Part shown: piece by piece, positions 34,404 to 43,155 of the stretch
Position numbering within the stretch: position 1 is the first letter of the stretch
How the letters are laid out: every line of letters begins with the position of its first letter
Assembly (NCBI RefSeq): GCF_039543385.1
Contig: NZ_BAABJQ010000002.1
Span: forward strand, 372,001-436,000
DNA length: 64,000 bases
Direction: 5' to 3'
Source of the DNA: Rugosimonospora acidiphila
GTDB lineage: Bacteria > Actinomycetota > Actinomycetes > Mycobacteriales > Micromonosporaceae
Notes under the pieces: model-generated
Told to the model about the DNA's origin: nothing
Seen by the model: only the letters and a program-made list of their open reading frames with translations
Databases searched by the model: none
Translations under genes and position numbers: made by a program

Positions 34404-35288
34404 ATGACCTCGCGCTCGATCCGGGCGCGCCTGCGCAACGGGCCCGCGGTCGCGCACTACCCGCCCGGGGCGACCCTGGGTCCGCGCGTGCTGCCCTGCT
34501 TCGAATTCGTCTGGATGCTGCGCGGGCAGGCCAGCCACGAGTACGACGACGACTCCGGCCGGCACGCACACACCATCGCGCCGGGCCAACTGCTGCTGTC
34601 CCGGCCCACCGCGCGAGAGCACTACGCCTGGGACCGTGACCGAGGCTGTGTCCACGCGTACGTGACGTTCTACCTCGATGATCCCGGGCCGCTGGACGCG
34701 CCCGGCGGCTGGCCGACGGTCCGGCAGCTGTCCACCGCGGACCCGATGGCCGCGTTGTGCCGGTACCTGCTGTGGCTCGGCGGAACGGACGCACCCCGTG
34801 CGCCCGCACGCATCGACGAGGTCCTCGGCTGGCTGCTCGACCTGTTCGTCGACGGTCCCGTCACCGACCTGGACGACGCGCCGCTGCCCGAGCACATACT
34901 CCGGCTCGCCGATCACGTGCGCGCGGTGTGGACTACCGACGGGACGCGGGCGCTGCGCCTGGACGAGCTGGCCTCGGCCGCCCGAGTCTCCGCCGGGCAC
35001 CTGACCCGAATGTTCCGGCAACGGTTCGGCCCCGGGCCGGTGGGTGCGGTCGAACTGATCCGGCTCGCCCGCGCCGCCATCCTCCTGCAGCGCAGCAACC
35101 TGAACATCGGTGAGGTCTCGGACGCGTGCGGCTTCGCCAACCCGTTCCACTTCTCCCGCCGCTTCCGGGCGGCGTACGGGGTGGCCCCGCGCGGGTACCG
35201 CGCCGACCGGCTCCGGGATCCGCTCGACCCGGTACGCCGGTCGGGCCTGCTCCCGCTGGCCCGGCGGCTGCTCGTCGAGGACCTTTGA
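34404..35288 (+). CDS. AraC-family transcriptional regulator
   Basis: 294-residue activator. An N-terminal cupin-like sensor (LPCFEFVWMLRGQASHEYDD, HTIAPGQLLLSRPTAREHY) is followed by the double helix-turn-helix at about residues 175-275 (LRLDELASAARVSAGHLTRM and IGEVSDACGFANPFHFSRRF). ATG 34404 gives the usual sensor N-terminus; an upstream GTG (34317) would add 29 residues without known homology. It faces the PhyH gene across about 100 bases and is expected to control it. It ends at the bidirectional hairpin 35289-35321. Confidence 0.9.
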   Translation: MTSRSIRARLRNGPAVAHYPPGATLGPRVLPCFEFVWMLRGQASHEYDDDSGRHAHTIAPGQLLLSRPTAREHYAWDRDRGCVHAYVTFYLDDPGPLDAPGGWPTVRQLSTADPMAALCRYLLWLGGTDAPRAPARIDEVLGWLLDLFVDGPVTDLDDAPLPEHILRLADHVRAVWTTDGTRALRLDELASAARVSAGHLTRMFRQRFGPGPVGAVELIRLARAAILLQRSNLNIGEVSDACGFANPFHFSRRFRAAYGVAPRGYRADRLRDPLDPVRRSGLLPLARRLLVEDL

Positions 35289-35321
35289 CGGGTGGGGTGG
35301 CCGGGTCGACCGCCCCACCCG
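35289..35321. terminator. Bidirectional terminator between araC and the locus B operon
   Basis: CGGGTGGGG (35289-35297) pairs perfectly with CCCCACCCG (35313-35321), and GG/CC extend the stem after one mismatch. It begins right after the araC stop and 10 bases beyond the sialidase-like stop on the other strand. Confidence 0.75.
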
Positions 35322-35331
35322 CCGGTGCGGT

Positions 35332-37464
35332 TCAGCCTTGGCGGATCAGCTTGACGGCGTCGGCGATGACGAACCCGTCGGCGTTGTCGCTCAGCTCGAT
35401 GGAGCTGCCGAGCCCGCCCTGGAACGGAAAGACGCCGAGAGACACCCAGGTGCCGCCCGGCGCCGCCGGCGTACCGGCGAGCTTCTGGTTGACCGGCACC
35501 ACGGTGGCGCCCTGCGCGTCGATGACGGTGTACGGCGCGTTGGTGGCCCGGTTCGAGGCCGGCGTGTACGACACCTGCACCTCGTACTGGCCGTCACCGA
35601 GCACGGCCGGCTGCCACCGCACCACGCTGGTGCCGGTACCCGCAGCGTGCGACGAGTAGTTGCCGCCGTAGTAGCCGGCGACGCCGGTACCCGCCGCCCA
35701 GGTGCCGGACACGACCGCGTAGCCCAGCCCGGCGTTGTCCATCACGATTTCGTCGCGCACGTCGGCGGCCGCCGGCGCCCGGACCAGGCTCAGCGCGTTG
35801 ACGGAGATGAGCTGGCCGCCACCCCGCCCCGCACCGGCGAGCGTGAACCGGACGTCGTGCCGGCCGGCGCGCAGCCGCGTCGTGCCGAGGGGTACGACGT
35901 CGTAGCCCTCGACGGTTTCCGCGGTCGTGTCCACGGCGTAGTTGTGCAGCTTGGCTCCGTCGACCGTCACGGTGACCAGGCCGCCGTCGACCGGCCGGTA
36001 GTAGCGCAGGCCGATCTGGTAGGTGCCGGTGTGCGGCACGGTGAACGGGAACTCGATGTAGTCACCGACCGCGCCGGGGGTGAACAGCGCGCGGGCACCG
36101 TCCCGGGCGGTCGGCTCCTTGATGATGGACAGGATCCCGGTGGACCGCTTGGCCTGCCGGGCGTTCTTGCCGAGGTCGCACACCTGCTCGGTGATGGCCG
36201 GGCCGGTGGCGAGGCTGTCCCGGCCCTGGGTGAGCCACTCCAGGTTGAAGCGCGCGACGTTGACCCGCAGCGGCGCGCTGGCGTTGTCGCCGTCGCAGCC
36301 GTAGAGCAGGACGATGGTGCCGTCCGACAGGTGGGCGAGGTCGGAGTAGTAACCGCGGTTGGGGTTGATGACCCGGCTGTACCGGTAGGAGTACGCCTCG
36401 TCGTAACTCACCGACACGGTCATGTTGAACCGCGCGGGAGAATCCGGGTGGCTGAACAGCATCCGGTTGACGTCCTTGCTACCCGGGCCGCCGGTGTAGC
36501 GCACGGTGCTGGCGTCGACGGAGTTGAACACTCCGGTGGCGCCGTCCAGCTTCGGCTGCGACCAGGTCAGGCCGCGGTCGTGGCTGATCGCGATGATCCG
36601 CTCCCCGGTACCGCCGGCGCCGTTGCGACCGTTGATGAGCACCGAGCCGTCGTCGCGCTGCACGACCCGGGCCTCGTTCATCGGGTAGTCCACCGTTACC
36701 GGTACCTCACCGGTGGTCTGCCAGGTGCGGCCGTGGTCGTCGCTGTAGATGGACGCCACGCCATAGAAGCGTTGCTGGACCGTGTTGCCCACGATGACCC
36801 GGCGATGCGCCACGTTGAGCAGCAGCCGGCCGTTGTCGAGCTGAATGCCGTGGCCCGGTCCGGGGCTGTGCAGCGCCCAGTCGTACGGGAAGCTGTCGAA
36901 CAGCCCCGCGAAGTGCGTCGGCTCGCTCCAGGTGACGCCCTTGTCCTTGCTGGACACCATGTACAGGTCGGCGCTGTCGCCGGAGCAGCTGGTGTTCTCC
37001 GGCAGGCGCAGCGACAGGGCGTAGAACAGGAAGACCTCGCCGGTGTGCCGGTCGACGACGAGGGTGGGGTTGCCCCACGACTGGCCGTCGACCGACGCGA
37101 CCACGGTCTGCGTGTCCTCCCAGGTGTTGCCGCCGTCGAGGCTGCGCCGGGCGAGCAGGTCGCGGGGGCCGGCGTCGCACACCTCGTACCGGCCCTCGGT
37201 CATCGCGATGATGGTGTCGTCGGGCAGCACGGCCAGCCCGTGCACGTGGTAGTTCACCAGCGGGCCGACTCCGGCGTCCCACAGCGTCGTCTCGTCGAAG
37301 AACGCCGGCCGCGGCCCGGCCGGATGGTGCGCGCCGTCGCCCGGCTTACGTCCGGCCGTCGCGGCCTCGGCCGGGCTGGCGACCAGCGCGGCCGAGGCGA
37401 CGCCGGCGGCGCCGGCCGCCAGTCCGATGGTGAACTGTCTGCGGCTGATGCGTCCGTCTGCCAT
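35332..37464 (-). CDS. Secreted sialidase-fold (BNR/Asp-box) protein with C-terminal golvesin-like domain
   Basis: 710-residue exported protein. The twin-arginine signal (ISRRQFTIGLAAGAAGVASA) precedes a six-bladed propeller with four canonical Asp boxes: SLDGGNTW, SKDKGVTW, SDDHGRTW and SHDRGLTW. It resembles GH33 exo-sialidases (LAVLPDDTIIAMTEGRYE). However, the position of the RIP-motif arginine that normally binds the sialic carboxylate reads Y72-H-V-H, so substrate may differ. A beta-sandwich module follows (about 430-560), then a golvesin/xanthan-lyase-CBD-like domain (VVRWQPAVLGDGQYEVQVSY). ATG 37464 follows GAAGGGA. It is the last gene of the locus B operon, 67 bases after the aldolase. 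Confidence 0.85.
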   Translation of the reverse strand: MADGRISRRQFTIGLAAGAAGVASAALVASPAEAATAGRKPGDGAHHPAGPRPAFFDETTLWDAGVGPLVNYHVHGLAVLPDDTIIAMTEGRYEVCDAGPRDLLARRSLDGGNTWEDTQTVVASVDGQSWGNPTLVVDRHTGEVFLFYALSLRLPENTSCSGDSADLYMVSSKDKGVTWSEPTHFAGLFDSFPYDWALHSPGPGHGIQLDNGRLLLNVAHRRVIVGNTVQQRFYGVASIYSDDHGRTWQTTGEVPVTVDYPMNEARVVQRDDGSVLINGRNGAGGTGERIIAISHDRGLTWSQPKLDGATGVFNSVDASTVRYTGGPGSKDVNRMLFSHPDSPARFNMTVSVSYDEAYSYRYSRVINPNRGYYSDLAHLSDGTIVLLYGCDGDNASAPLRVNVARFNLEWLTQGRDSLATGPAITEQVCDLGKNARQAKRSTGILSIIKEPTARDGARALFTPGAVGDYIEFPFTVPHTGTYQIGLRYYRPVDGGLVTVTVDGAKLHNYAVDTTAETVEGYDVVPLGTTRLRAGRHDVRFTLAGAGRGGGQLISVNALSLVRAPAAADVRDEIVMDNAGLGYAVVSGTWAAGTGVAGYYGGNYSSHAAGTGTSVVRWQPAVLGDGQYEVQVSYTPASNRATNAPYTVIDAQGATVVPVNQKLAGTPAAPGGTWVSLGVFPFQGGLGSSIELSDNADGFVIADAVKLIRQG

Positions 37465-37531
37465 CTGATTCCCTTCGAGGGTGTCGCGTTCCAGGGGTGT
37501 GGTGGTTCACGCGCGGTCAGGAACCCGGCGG

Positions 37532-38458
37532 TCAGCCCTCCTTCGCGTCGTCGTGGCCGCCGAGCAGGTAGGCCCCGATCGGCCGCACGACGGCGGCCAG
37601 CCGGCGGAGTTCATCGGGGGTGCACGCCAGCAGCGGCGGCGCGGCGTGTGGCGGGCACAGCCCCCAGGAGGCCAGCAGGGCCTTGACCGACGGCACGCCC
37701 GGGCGCACCGAGTGCAGCCGGGTCAGCTCGGTGGCCAGTGCCTGCAGTCGGTCGACCTCGGCCCGGTCGCCCTGGTCGTGCGCGGCGACCAGGTCCACGG
37801 CCAGGCGGGGCGCCAGGTTGGCGATGCCCGGCACGATGCCGCTCGCGCCCGCGCGCAGGGCGGCGCCGAGCGCCTGCTCGTCGCCCTGGCTGACGGCGAA
37901 GCCGGTCCTGGTGCCGGCGGCGGCGAGCAGGTGGGCCAGCATCGCGGGGTCGCCGGAGGAGTCCTTGGCCCCGACGATCCCGGGCATCGCGACCAGCGAG
38001 TCGACGGTGGACGGGGTGAGCGGTGTGGCGTACCGGGGCGTGTTGTACGCGACGATCGGCAGCCCGAGCGCGGCGACGGCCGCGTAGTGGGCGACCACCT
38101 CGGCGTCCGAGTGCCGGAAGTAGATGGGTGGACTCAGCACCAGCGCGTCGGGTGAGGCGACGGCCGCCAGTTCGGCGCGGTGACGGGCCTCGTCGGTACC
38201 GGGGGCCGTGACGTTGACCAGGATGACGCCGGCCGGCACCAGGGCTCGCCACCGGTCGGCGACACCTGCCACGTACGCCGCGGTGCGGTCGGCCCGCACC
38301 AGCGGCCCCTCGCCGTTGCTGCCCAGCAGCATCAGGCGCCGGACACCCGCGGCGGCGAACGCGCGCAGCAGTGGGCCGGCGGCGTCCGGATCGGGTACGC
38401 CCGGCGCTGACATCGTTGTCACCATCGGCACGACGACGCCGTCGAGCAATCCATTCAT
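37532..38458 (-). CDS. DapA/NanA-family (class I) aldolase
   Basis: 308-residue TIM-barrel lyase/synthase of the dihydrodipicolinate synthase/N-acetylneuraminate lyase family. These enzymes form a Schiff base with a 2-oxo acid. The GxxGE motif appears as MLLGSNGEGPLV, the catalytic Tyr is in VAYNTPRYATPL, and the Schiff-base Lys is in GIVGAKDSSGDPAML. GIVPGIANLAPRLAVDLV is also typical. Its position three bases after the oxidoreductase stop and next to a sialidase-fold gene points to cleavage of a 2-keto-3-deoxy sugar acid or sialic-type acid, not lysine synthesis; this is inference. Confidence 0.88.
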   Translation of the reverse strand: MNGLLDGVVVPMVTTMSAPGVPDPDAAGPLLRAFAAAGVRRLMLLGSNGEGPLVRADRTAAYVAGVADRWRALVPAGVILVNVTAPGTDEARHRAELAAVASPDALVLSPPIYFRHSDAEVVAHYAAVAALGLPIVAYNTPRYATPLTPSTVDSLVAMPGIVGAKDSSGDPAMLAHLLAAAGTRTGFAVSQGDEQALGAALRAGASGIVPGIANLAPRLAVDLVAAHDQGDRAEVDRLQALATELTRLHSVRPGVPSVKALLASWGLCPPHAAPPLLACTPDELRRLAAVVRPIGAYLLGGHDDAKEG

Positions 38459-38461
38459 GGT

Positions 38462-40075
38462 TCAGTACCCCCGCACCCGCGGCCACGACAGCTCGAAACC
38501 GTCGGCGACCAGTTCGTCCTGGAAGCGGCGCAGCGCCCCGGGATCCTCGTATACCTGGTCCGGCTCCACCCCGTTGTTCAGGCAGTGCCCGGCCAGCGCG
38601 CCGGCCGCCTCGCCGATGTTCCACTCGACCGGGTGCAGCCGGTAGCAGCCGTTGGTGATGTGCGTGGTGCCCAGGTTTTTCCCGGCCGCCAACAGGTTGC
38701 GGGTACGCACCGGCAGCAGCGCGCCGAGCGGGATCTGGAACGGGCAGCTGCCAACGTCGATGTAATTGTCGCCGCCGGTCGACGGGTGCAGGTCGATGCG
38801 GTACATGCCGACCCCGACACTGTCCGGATAGGACACCGCGCCGCGCTCACCGCGTACCGCGAGGGACAGGTCCTGCTCGGTGACCGTACGGCGGGCCCTG
38901 ATCCGTCGCGACTCACGCACGTACGGCGCCTTCGCGAACCCGTCCGCGGTGCCCATCACGTCCGGGCGCAGCCGCAGACCGGCCCATCCGGTCCCGCCGT
39001 CCGGCCGGGGCGCCTCGGTTTGCAGCCAGTAGAGCATGCTCAGGGCGAGCTGCCGGGAACCGTCCAGGTGCTTGTCCCGCTCCTCATCCGAGACACCGAT
39101 CAGCGGGCCGGGCAGATAGTCGATCATCGGCCAGTTCACCACGACGACGTCGCTGTCGAGGAATCCCGGCTGGAACTGTTCCCGGGCCAGGATCCGGCGG
39201 AACGCCCACAGGTCGCGGTCGCCGGGATCCCGGCTCTGGTCCGGATCGACCGGCCCCTTGGACCCGTGTGGAACGAACGTGCGGCCGAGCGGTTCCAGGG
39301 TCCGCGGGTCGGGCGCGACCAGCGACAGCAGACGGTCCGGCCAGAACGGCGGCCGGTACTCGCGCCAGAAGCCGTATTGGTCCGGCCGGTCGATGGTGTG
39401 GTCCTCGCCGGCCCGGTGCTCGACCGCGAACACCCAGGAGAAGGCCTGCATGTTGTCCGGCTGCGCGATGGCCGGAGCGCTCGGCTCGCCGGTGTCCGAC
39501 TGCGCCTCGAACCCCGTGACGTGCTCGATGCCGCCCAATGGCAGCAGGTCCCCGAGTTCCGTGGCGTCCAGGACGTACGGCGCGCTCGCCTCGACCAGTG
39601 CGCCGTCCGGCCCGCGCAGCGTCACCCCGCGTACCCGGTCGCCGTCCATCTCCACCGACACCGGCCGGTGCCGGTACAGCACGCGCAGGAGCCCCGATGC
39701 CAGGTACCGGCCGACCATCGCCTCCAAGACGAGGGCCGCCGCTCTCGGCTCGTGGCACAGCCGGCTGACCCGGCCGAGGCCGGGATTCAGGTCGGGCGTC
39801 TCGCGGGCGGCCGGAGTGAGCGGGTACCAGGACCGGTAGTGGTCGCGGATCGCGTTGCGCAACGCGCGGTAGGACCGCGTCGCCCCGAACTGCTCGATCC
39901 ACGGATGCTCGTCCGGTGGCACGCCCTGGCTGGTGAGCTGCCCTCCGAGCCAGTCGGTCTCCTCGGTGAGCAGCACCCGCCGACCCCGGCGCAACGCCGC
40001 CAGAGTCGCCGCGATGCCGCCGACACCGGCACCCACCACCAGCACGTCGCTGTCCATGGACGTCCGGCCGGTCAC
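38462..40075 (-). CDS. FAD-dependent oxidoreductase, PF12831 type, copy B
   Basis: 537-residue flavoprotein paralogous to the one at 27672-29288. Shared blocks run end to end: DVLVVGAGVGGIAATLAALR, TDWLGGQLTSQGVPPDEHPW, the middle motif GEDHTIDRPDQYGFWREYRP, and HITNGCYRLHPVEWNIGEAA. There is no signal peptide. GTG 40075 has AGGAG nine bases upstream; a later ATG (40057, MDSDVLVVG) is possible. It lies between a six-hairpin glycosidase (7-base gap) and an aldolase (3-base gap). It probably acts on a sugar freed by the glycosidase, giving an oxidised product for the aldolase; that order of steps is inference. Confidence 0.88.
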   Translation of the reverse strand: MTGRTSMDSDVLVVGAGVGGIAATLAALRRGRRVLLTEETDWLGGQLTSQGVPPDEHPWIEQFGATRSYRALRNAIRDHYRSWYPLTPAARETPDLNPGLGRVSRLCHEPRAAALVLEAMVGRYLASGLLRVLYRHRPVSVEMDGDRVRGVTLRGPDGALVEASAPYVLDATELGDLLPLGGIEHVTGFEAQSDTGEPSAPAIAQPDNMQAFSWVFAVEHRAGEDHTIDRPDQYGFWREYRPPFWPDRLLSLVAPDPRTLEPLGRTFVPHGSKGPVDPDQSRDPGDRDLWAFRRILAREQFQPGFLDSDVVVVNWPMIDYLPGPLIGVSDEERDKHLDGSRQLALSMLYWLQTEAPRPDGGTGWAGLRLRPDVMGTADGFAKAPYVRESRRIRARRTVTEQDLSLAVRGERGAVSYPDSVGVGMYRIDLHPSTGGDNYIDVGSCPFQIPLGALLPVRTRNLLAAGKNLGTTHITNGCYRLHPVEWNIGEAAGALAGHCLNNGVEPDQVYEDPGALRRFQDELVADGFELSWPRVRGY

Positions 40076-40081
40076 TCCACA

Positions 40082-42316
40082 TCACTCCTTAGCACTGAAC
40101 TCCTTCGTCACTGCCGCCCGCACGCTGAATTCGGCGGCGGACGGGCCGCACGGCTCGAGACGGACCAGCCCGTGCCCGTCCGCCTCGGCGATCCAGGTGG
40201 CGTCCCCGACGCGTACCGCTACCTTCTCCCCCGGCGCCACGGCCGGTGGCACGCCGACCAACAGCCGGCCGTCGGACGGGTCGACGGTGACCACGCCGCG
40301 GACCTCGGCGGTGGTCCGCTGGTATCCGGTCACCACGGCGCCGGGCGGCGTGTCGAGCAGCACCCGGTCGCCGAGCGTGACGGTGAGCCGGTCGGCGGCC
40401 CGCACGCCCAGCGATCCCTCGCCCAGCGCGAGGTGTTCGACCGAGGCAGGGCGCCCGGGGTGCGCGAATCGCCACCCCTCCGGCCGGGGGTCGGCCAGCT
40501 CCTGGATGGCCAGGTAGCCGAGCAGCCCGCCCCAGCCCATCAGCCCGTCGGAGCGCGCCGCCAGCGGGCGCACGTCCTCCCCCGGCACGATCGGGTAGTT
40601 CTCCCGGACGTGGCTGTGCTCGGTCCATTCGCCGAGGAACAGTCGCAGCAACGCGTCGACGATGGACCGGCTGTGGCCGGTCAGTCCGTAGCGGCGCAAC
40701 CCCTCGACGGCGAGGAACGCCATCGGTGCCCAGACCCGGCCGCGCCAGTACCGGGTGCTGAAACCGGGGTCGTCCCGGGCGGTACTGGGCAGGGGCGGAT
40801 CGCCGCCGAGCACCGCCGGGTCCAGCAGTGCCTCGGCGAGGGCGCCGGCCGGCCCGGGATCGGGCAGGCCAGCGAGCAACGGATACAACAGGGTCGGCGA
40901 GGTGTGCTCGGAGAACCGGCCGTCGGCCCACCGGTTGCCGTACCGGCCGCGGTCGGCGTCCCACAGGCCGGCGGCGTGGCGGGCCAGCCGGGCGGCGTCC
41001 CGGGTGAGGGTCTCGGCCGCCTCGTCGCCCAGGATCCCGGCGATGGCCGCGAGCGCCTGAGTGTCGGCGAGGTACAGCGCGTTGAGCCCGACGTCGGCGA
41101 GGTTCATCGTGTGGGTGGCCGGGTCGAGTGCCGCGTCGTCGTACATCGGCGAGTCGTCGAGCCCCGACTCCCGCTTGGCCCGGTCGAGGGTAGCCGACTC
41201 GGGGTCGCCGTCGACCGGGTCCGAGCCCCAGGCGAGCAGGCCGTGCGGCCCCTGCCGGGCCCTGGTCCACCAGGCGTGCCAGTCGCGCAGCGCCGGATAC
41301 GCGCGGGTGAGCAACTCGCCGCGCCGGGTCTGGTCCGACAGGCCGCTGCCCAGGTATGCCTTCAGCACGGTGTACGCGCCGACCGGTGGCTGTGACCGGT
41401 CGTCGGTGCGGCCCTTGTCGTCGCTGACCCGGTTGGGCAGCATGCCATCGCCACCGGCCTCGGACAGGATCTGGTCGAAGATGCCCTCGGCGTAGGCCGG
41501 ATCCACCCAGGCGGCGACGAGCCCGGTGAAGAACGAGTCCCAGGTGTGCAGCGCCCAGCGGCCGTAGAAGCCCTCCCGCTCGCGGCACACGAAATCCCGT
41601 GAGGTCGGCGTGAGCACCCGGCCCAGATCCGGTGCGTAGATGGTGTTCCAGGTCAGCGCGCGGGTCATCGCGTCGCCGGCCGCGCCCAGCCAGCCGGAGG
41701 TACGCGGCAGCGCCACGTCCGCCCGGGCGGCGGCGGGTTCGATGCGGGCGGCGACGGCGGCGGCCACATCGGCAGTGGCGACATCGGCAGTGGCGACATC
41801 GGCAGTGACGGCGCGCGTGGCGGCGCGGCGCAGGGCGATGGCGACCGTGGCCGCGCCCGGAAACACCAGCCGTCGCGGGTCGTCGGCGTCCGCGATGGGC
41901 GCGGGCGCACACTCCAGCACCCAGTCCTCGTCGCCGTGACGCACCATCAGCCGCCCGAGCTCGTGCCGCACGGCCACAGGGCGGCCACCGAAACCGGGTG
42001 CCTCGTCCACGACGAGTACCGGGTCGGCGGGGCCCTCGCGATCGGCCAGCACGTCCAGTTCGTCCCCGCCGCCGCGTACCCGCAGGGCCAGCTCGGTGTC
42101 GTGAGCGCACACCGACACCGCCGCGTACCCGCCGTCCACCGTGTGGGGTCCGAGCCGGACGAGACCGTGCCGCCAGGTGAACCCGTCGAACGTCGCACCG
42201 GATGCCGCGCGCAGCGCGAACCGCAGGCGCAGTCCGGACGGCAGGTGCACCCATCCGGTGTGGTACTGCACATCCCAGGTGTTCCACCCGCTGGGCACGG
42301 GAACCATTCCTGCCAT
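40082..42316 (-). CDS. MGH1/GH63-like (alpha/alpha)6 glycoside hydrolase
   Basis: 744-residue protein without signal peptide, so probably cytosolic. An N-terminal beta-sandwich (about 1-210) precedes a six-hairpin toroid (about 225-620) with glycosidase hallmarks: YGRWALHTWDSFFTGLVAAW, DDRSQPPVGAYTVLK, FSTRYWRGRVWAPMAFLAVE and WTEHSHVRENYPIVPGED. Candidate catalytic acids are the Asp of WDSFF and the Glu of RENY/EH. A C-terminal beta domain closes it. Residues near 170 contain repeated TADVA units from a 15-base duplication. ATG 42316 overlaps the TGA of the ATPase gene (TGATG). Specificity within mannosylglycerate hydrolase/glucosidase relatives is not resolved. Confidence 0.82.
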   Translation of the reverse strand: MAGMVPVPSGWNTWDVQYHTGWVHLPSGLRLRFALRAASGATFDGFTWRHGLVRLGPHTVDGGYAAVSVCAHDTELALRVRGGGDELDVLADREGPADPVLVVDEAPGFGGRPVAVRHELGRLMVRHGDEDWVLECAPAPIADADDPRRLVFPGAATVAIALRRAATRAVTADVATADVATADVAAAVAARIEPAAARADVALPRTSGWLGAAGDAMTRALTWNTIYAPDLGRVLTPTSRDFVCREREGFYGRWALHTWDSFFTGLVAAWVDPAYAEGIFDQILSEAGGDGMLPNRVSDDKGRTDDRSQPPVGAYTVLKAYLGSGLSDQTRRGELLTRAYPALRDWHAWWTRARQGPHGLLAWGSDPVDGDPESATLDRAKRESGLDDSPMYDDAALDPATHTMNLADVGLNALYLADTQALAAIAGILGDEAAETLTRDAARLARHAAGLWDADRGRYGNRWADGRFSEHTSPTLLYPLLAGLPDPGPAGALAEALLDPAVLGGDPPLPSTARDDPGFSTRYWRGRVWAPMAFLAVEGLRRYGLTGHSRSIVDALLRLFLGEWTEHSHVRENYPIVPGEDVRPLAARSDGLMGWGGLLGYLAIQELADPRPEGWRFAHPGRPASVEHLALGEGSLGVRAADRLTVTLGDRVLLDTPPGAVVTGYQRTTAEVRGVVTVDPSDGRLLVGVPPAVAPGEKVAVRVGDATWIAEADGHGLVRLEPCGPSAAEFSVRAAVTKEFSAKE
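41766..41810. repeat. In-frame 15-base tandem repeat in the glycosidase gene
   Basis: Units ACATCGGCAGTGGCG at 41766-41780 and 41781-41795, plus ACATCGGCAGTGACG at 41796-41810. They add TADVA copies in a linker of the N-terminal domain; reading frame is preserved. Confidence 0.9.
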
Positions 42317-43155
42317 CAGTCCACCGTCTCCACCGGGTCGGTCACGTCGAGGTCCGTCACGTCCAGGTCGAGCGCCGCGTCCAGCAGTTCCTGGGTGTAG
42401 GGGTGCTGCGGGCTGGCGAACAATTGCTCGGTCTCGCCGGACTCGACCAGCTCCCCCCGGCGCATCACCGCCACCCGGTCGGCGATCTGCCGCACCACGC
42501 CGAGATCGTGGGTGATGAACAGGACCGACAGCCCGCGCTGGTCGCGCAGGTCGGACAGCAACCGCAGGATCTGCGTCTGGACCGAGACGTCCAGCGCGGA
42601 CACCGCCTCGTCGCAGACCAGCAGGCGCGGCTTGAGCGCCAGCGCGCGGGCGATGCTCACCCGCTGGCACTGCCCGCCGGACAGCTGCGACGGCCGCCGG
42701 TCCAGCACGGTGGCGTCCAGCCCGACCTGGTCGAGCAGGGCACGCACCGCCGAGCGGCGGTCGCCGGGCGGCGCCACCGACGGGTGCGCCTGCCACCCCT
42801 CGGCGACGATCCGACCCACCGTCATCCGCGGGTTCAGCGACGAGCGGGGATCCTGGAACACCATCTGGATGGCCCGGCGCAGCGCGGCCGGCCGGCGGGC
42901 GCCGGCGCCGAGCCGCTGGCCGTCGAAGACGATCGCGCCACTGCGCTGGCGGATCAGCCCGACGACGCACCGGGCGACCGTGGTCTTGCCGGAACCCGAC
43001 TCGCCGACCAGCGCCAGGGTCTCGTGGCGGCCGACGCGCAGGCTGACGCCGGCGACCGCGTCGACCCGCGTGCCGCCGGGGCGCCACGGCCGCTTCGGCC
43101 GGCCATAGGCGACCCGCAGGTCATCCACGTCGAGCAGGGCGGTCGACGGCGTCAT
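42316..43155 (-). CDS. Oligopeptide/sugar-type ABC transporter ATP-binding protein (DppF-like)
   Basis: 279-residue ABC ATPase. Motifs: Walker A ALVGESGSGKTTVARC, Q-loop MVFQDPRSSLNP, signature LSGGQCQRV, Walker B LLVCDEAVSALD, and H-loop ITHDLGVV. The Asp-Glu-Ala of Walker B (DEA where DEP is usual) is common in DppF. ATG 43155 overlaps the stop of the DppD-like gene and removes a 27-residue extension. The C-terminus DLDVTDLDVTD comes from a 15-base duplication (42341-42370). It pairs with the DppD-like ATPase to drive the importer of locus B. Confidence 0.92.
   Translation of the reverse strand: MTPSTALLDVDDLRVAYGRPKRPWRPGGTRVDAVAGVSLRVGRHETLALVGESGSGKTTVARCVVGLIRQRSGAIVFDGQRLGAGARRPAALRRAIQMVFQDPRSSLNPRMTVGRIVAEGWQAHPSVAPPGDRRSAVRALLDQVGLDATVLDRRPSQLSGGQCQRVSIARALALKPRLLVCDEAVSALDVSVQTQILRLLSDLRDQRGLSVLFITHDLGVVRQIADRVAVMRRGELVESGETEQLFASPQHPYTQELLDAALDLDVTDLDVTDPVETVD

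Noticed and set aside
35110..37686. An 858-codon plus-strand frame opposite the sialidase-fold gene
   Set aside because: It is an antisense shadow; the minus strand has Asp boxes, a Tat signal and a ribosome site.
35332..38458. A standard sialic-acid catabolic (nan) cluster
   Set aside because: Only a sialidase-fold protein without the RIP arginine and a generic DapA/NanA-family aldolase are present; no NanE, NanK, NagA or NagB-like genes were seen.
38585..41395. A 936-codon plus-strand frame across the flavoprotein and glycosidase genes
   Set aside because: It is antisense to two strongly supported genes and has no recognisable domain.
40082..43087. A 1001-residue version of the glycosidase starting inside the ATPase gene
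   Set aside because: The extra N-terminus is the out-of-frame reading of the DppF-like gene; ATG 42316 in a TGATG overlap gives the normal family length.
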